From the NCBI GenBank assembly GCA_030533445.1, contig JARPUW010000553.1, positions 62,001 through 126,000 on the forward strand: 64,000 nt of DNA, read 5' to 3'. This DNA comes from Cyprinodon diabolis (taxonomy: Eukaryota; Chordata; Actinopteri; Cyprinodontiformes; Cyprinodontidae). Each line of letters starts with the position of its first letter. The first letter of the stretch is position 1. Of the stretch, positions 61,251 through 64,000 are shown piece by piece. A model generated the notes under the pieces. The model was not told the origin of the DNA. It was given only the letters and a program-made list of their open reading frames with translations, and did not search any database. The position numbers and the translations under genes were made by a program.

Positions 61251-63200
61251 TGGAACCTTGAGCTGCTGGTGCTTCTGGAACCTTGAGCATCTGGAGCCTT
61301 GAGCCTCTGGAACCTTGAGCTGCTGGAGCCTTGAGCTGCTGGTGCTTCTGGAACCTTGAGCTGCTGGAACCTTGAGCTGCTGGTGCTTCTGGAACCTTGA
61401 GCTGCTGGAACCTTGAGCTGCTGGTGCTTCTGGAACCTTGAGCATCTGGAGCCTTGAGCTTCTGGAACCTTGAGCTGCTGGATCCTTGAGCTGCTGGTGC
61501 TTCTGGAGCCTTGAGCTGCTGGAACCTTGAAGTGCTGGAGCCTTGAGCTGCTGGAACCTTGAGCTGCTGGAACCTTGAGCTGCTGGAACCTTGAGCTGCT
61601 GGAGCTTTGAGCTGCTGGTGCTTCTGGAACCTTGAGCTTCTGGAACCTTGAGCTGCTGGAACCTTGAGCTGCTGGAACCTTGAGCTTCTGGTGCTTCTGG
61701 AACCTTGAGCTTCTGGAACCTTGAGCTGCTGGTGCTTCTGGAACCTTGAGCATCTGGAGCCTTGAGCCTCTGGAACCTTGAGCTGCTGGAGCCTTGAGCT
61801 GCTGGTGCTTCTGGAACCTTGAGCTGCTGGAACCTTGAGCTGCTGGTGCTTCTGGAACCTTGAGCTGCTGGAACCTTGAGCTGCTGGTGCTTCTGGAACC
61901 TTGAGCATCGGGAGCCTTGAGCTTCTGGAACCTTGAGCTGCTGGAGCCTTGAGCTGCTGGTGCTTCTGGAACCTTGAGCTGCTGGAGCCTTGAGCTCCTG
62001 GAACATTGAGCTGCTGGAACCTTGAGCTGCTGGAACCTTGAGCTTCTGGAACCTTGAGCTGCTGGTGCTTCTGGAACCTTGAGCTGCTGGAACCTTGAGC
62101 TGCTGGTGCTTCTGGAAACTTGAGCTTCTGGAGCCTTGAGCTGCTGGAACCTTGAGCTGCTGGTGCTTCTGGAACCTTGAGCATCTGGAGCCTTGAGCCT
62201 CTGGAACCTTGAGCTGCTGGAGCCTTGAGCTGCTGGTGCTTCTGGAACCTTGAGCTGCTGGTGCTTCTGGAACCTTGAGCTGCTGGAACCTTGAGCTGCT
62301 GGAACCTTGAGCTGCTGGTGCTTCTGGAACCTTGAGCATCTGGAGCCTTGAGCTTCTGGAACCTTGAGCTGCTGGATCCTTGAGCTGCTGGTGCTTCTGG
62401 AGCCTTGAGCTGCTGGAACCTTGAAGTGCTGGAGCCTTGAGCTGCTGGAACCTTGAGCTGCTGGAACCTTGAGCTGCTGGAACCTTGAGCTGCTGGAGCT
62501 TTGAGCTGCTGGTGCTTCTGGAACCTTGAGCTTCTGGAACCTTGAGCTGCTGGAGCCTTGAGCTTCTGGAACCTTGAGCTGCTGAAGCCTTGAGCTGCTG
62601 GAACCTTGAGCTGCTGGTGCTTCTGGAACCTTGAGCTGCTGGAACCTTGAGCTGCTGGTGCTTCTGGAACCTTGAGCATCTGGAGCCTTGAGCTTCTGGA
62701 ACCTTGAGCTGCTGGAGCCTTGAGCTGCTGGTGCTTCTGGAACCTTGAGCTGCTGGAACATTGAGCTGCTGGTGCTTCTGGAACCTTGAGCTGCTGGAAC
62801 CTTGAGCTGCTGGAACCTTGAGCTGCTGGTGCTTCTGGAACCTTGAGCATCTGGAGCCTTGAGCTTCTGGAACCTTGAGCTGCTGGTGCTTCTGGAACCT
62901 TGAGCTGCTGGAACCTTGAGCTGCTGGAACCTTGAGCTGCTGGTGCTTCTGGAAGCTTGAGCTGCTGGTGCTTCTGGAACCTTGAGCTGCTGGAACCTTG
63001 AGCTGCTGGTGCTTCTGGAGCCTTGAGCTGCTGGAACCTTGAGCTGCTGGTGCTTCTGGAATCTTGAGCTTCTGGAACCTTGAGCTGCTGGAACCTTGAC
63101 TTCTAGGAGCCTTGAGCTGCTGGAACCTTGAAGTGCTGGAGCCTTGAGCTGCTGGAACCTTGAGCTGCTGGAACCTTTTGCTGCTGGAACCTTGAGCTTC
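61251..63200. repeat. Segment matching 37.28-39.23 kb (and 50.5-52.5, 54.9-56.8 kb)
   Basis: CATCGGGAGCC at 61,904 and GGTGCTTCTGGAGCC at 63,013 are 1,109 bp apart. The same two markers are 1,109 bp apart at 37,932/39,041, 51,170/52,279 and 55,518/56,627. Only one CATCGGGAGCC is present here; the position 910 bp earlier (60,994) lies in block G sequence. The copy was therefore cut inside the 910-bp duplication. The offset to 37,932 is 23,972 bp and to 55,518 is 6,386 bp. Confidence 0.8.
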
Positions 63201-64000
63201 TGGTGCTTCTGGAACCTTGAGCTGCTGGTGCTTCTGGAACCTTGAGCTGCTGGAACCTTGAGCTGCTGGTGCTTCTGGAATCTTGAGCTTCTGGAACCTT
63301 GAGCTGCTGGAACCTTGACTTCTAGGAGCCTTGAGCTGCTGGAACCTTGAGCTGCTGGTGCTTCTGGAACCTTGAGCTGCTGGAACCTTGAGCTGCTGGA
63401 ACATTGAGCTGCTGGTGCTTCTGGAACCTTGAGCATCTGGAGCCTTGAGCTTCTGGAACCTTGAGCTGCTGGAGCCTTGAGCTGCTGGTGCTTCTGGAAC
63501 CTTGAGCTGCTGGAGCCTTGAGCTCCTGGAAGCTTGAGCTGCTGTAACCTTGAGCTGCTGGAACCTTGTGCTTCTGGAACCTTGAGCTGCTGGTGCTTCT
63601 GGAACCTTGAGCTGCTGGTGCTTCTGGAACCTTGAGCTGCTGGAACCTTGAGCTGCTGGTGCTTCTGGAACCTTGAGCTGCTGGAGCCTTGAGCTGCTGG
63701 AACCTTCAGCTGCTGGTGCTTCTGGAACCTTGAGCTGCTGGAACCTTGAGCTGCTGGAACCTTGAGCTGCTGGTGCTTCTGGAACCTTGAGCTGCTGGAA
63801 CCTTGAGCTGCTGGAGCCTTGTGCTGCTGGTGCTTCTGGAACCTTTTGCATCTGGAGCCTTGAGCTTCTGGAACCTTGAGCTGCTGGAGCCTTGAGCTGC
63901 TGGAACGTTGAGCTGCTGGAACCTTGGGCTTCTGGAACCTTGAGCTGCTGGTGCTTCTGGAACCTTGAGCTGCTGGAACCTTGAGCTGCTGGTGCTTCTG
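62630..64000. repeat. Block F, partial copy 3, running off the window end
   Basis: Markers match copy 1 at 60,450 bp: GAACATTGAG (2,309 and 62,759), GGTGCTTCTGGAGCC (2,563 and 63,013) and GCTGTAACC (3,091 and 63,541). The spacing shifts by 16 bp at the CCTTTTGCATCTGG unit (3,385 and 63,851). It overlaps the preceding entry because blocks F and H share the 2.2-2.75 kb part of F. The array continues past the end of the window. Confidence 0.8.

Larger units (their letters stand above)
1..64000. repeat. Minisatellite/megasatellite array of 16-bp and 25-bp units filling the whole window
   Basis: Every stretch read is a head-to-tail array of one short motif in one orientation. The short unit on the + strand is CTGCTGGAACCTTGAG (16 bp). 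The long unit is the same motif with TGCTTCTGG inserted after CTGCTGG (25 bp). Common variants of the short unit replace CTGCTGG with CTTCTGG, or GGAACC with GGAGCC. Rarer variants include a GAAGTGCTGG unit, a GGAGCTTTGAG unit, CCTTTTGC, CCTTCAGC, GCATCTGG and a 15-bp unit reading TTGACTTCTGG. Dividing the window by a typical mean unit of 18-20 bp gives roughly three thousand units; this is an estimate, not a count. No inversion, unique spacer or inserted element was seen. The array enters and leaves the window mid-repeat, so neither boundary is present. Homogeneous orientation and nested higher-order repeats are typical of eukaryotic satellites maintained by unequal exchange. Confidence 0.98.

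Noticed and set aside
3061..63541. HindIII (AAGCTT), SacI (GAGCTC) and BamHI (GGATCC) sites in variant units as cloning or vector signs
   Set aside because: Each is a single-base variant of the repeat that recurs at HOR spacing. No vector or adapter sequence is present.
820..63851. Dozens of minus-strand reading frames of 94 to 2,510 codons as genes
   Set aside because: They all translate the same 16-residue repeat in rotating phase, overlap each other in different frames, have ends set by random point variants, and lack unique domains. The consensus is stop-free on the minus strand, so their length is expected by arithmetic.
1..64000. Plus-strand coding regions
   Set aside because: CCTTGAG places a TGA in every unit, and because unit length is 1 modulo 3, each frame is closed about every three units. 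No long + frame is possible in intact array.
1..64000. CRISPR array
   Set aside because: There are direct repeats of 16/25 bp but no unique spacers, no leader and no cas genes; repeats abut directly.
1..64000. Chi-like recombination site GCTGGTGC in every 25-bp unit
   Set aside because: It is one base off E. coli Chi (GCTGGTGG), and a gene-free 64-kb satellite is unlikely to be from an enterobacterium. Treated as chance.
1..64000. Orphan nuclear receptor half-site (minus-strand TCAAGGTTC resembling TCAAGGTCA)
   Set aside because: The last two positions do not match, including the conserved end of the hexamer, and the match is simply part of the consensus. Weaker than the heat-shock-element match.
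1..64000. G-quadruplex or strong hairpin potential
   Set aside because: The consensus has no GGG run on either strand and no extended self-complementary arm within or across units, apart from short AGCT cores.
1..64000. Transposon or retroelement insertion
   Set aside because: No terminal repeats, target-site duplications, poly-A tracts or non-repeat segments were seen anywhere in the array.
1..64000. Telomeric or centromeric identity by motif
   Set aside because: No TTAGGG-like, TTAGG-like or known centromeric monomer was recognised. A heterochromatic or subtelomeric location is only a guess from repeat structure.

Overview
The whole 64,000-base window is one uninterrupted minisatellite (megasatellite) array. 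I see no unique sequence, no RNA gene, no transposon, no CRISPR and no convincing protein-coding gene. The array is written in two main unit lengths. The 16-bp unit has the + strand consensus CTGCTGGAACCTTGAG. The 25-bp unit is the same sequence with the 9-bp block TGCTTCTGG inserted after CTGCTGG. Rare 15-bp units and a few dozen recurrent point variants complete the alphabet. Both ends of the window lie inside the array, so its true length exceeds 64 kb and its flanks are not visible.

A gene-free stretch this long, built from short units with nested higher-order repeats (HORs), points to a eukaryotic (nuclear, probably animal) satellite or subtelomeric/heterochromatic region rather than a prokaryote or virus. 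The sequence alone does not let me name the organism. The consensus is about 56% GC yet contains no CpG.

Layout, worked out by hand from diagnostic variants that recur at fixed distances. (1) About 1-16.1 kb is a HOR of about 5.25 kb (call it U): a tail at 1-1,080, copies starting at 3,985, 7,751 and 13,000, and a foreign block F at about 1.09-3.54 kb. (2) About 15.1-21.2 kb holds a block repeated at a spacing of about 4.2-4.3 kb, a second F copy at 16.35-18.78 kb, and a local 0.42-kb duplication at 18.3-19.2 kb. (3) About 21.3-29 kb is block G running into a ladder of units of about 1.5 kb. (4) About 25.9-52.5 kb is a nearly identical tandem duplication of about 13.37 kb, each copy with internal 910-bp duplications. 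(5) About 49.7-58.4 kb is a 4,348-bp tandem duplication. (6) About 58.4-64 kb is a mosaic of G, a 37-39 kb-like segment, and a third partial F.

The long minus-strand reading frames need a special explanation. The consensus has no stop in any minus frame, and both 16 and 25 equal 1 modulo 3. All three minus frames therefore read the same 16-residue peptide, LKVPAAQGSSSSRFQQ, in rotating phase. Large overlapping frames in three phases are expected from this arithmetic and are not evidence of genes. The + strand consensus carries TGA once per unit and is closed in every frame.

The points most worth following up are the frame-invariant coding property, the very recent multi-kilobase duplications, the 16/25-bp binary code that barcodes each HOR copy, and the dense arrays of heat-shock-element-like TTCnnGAA cores.
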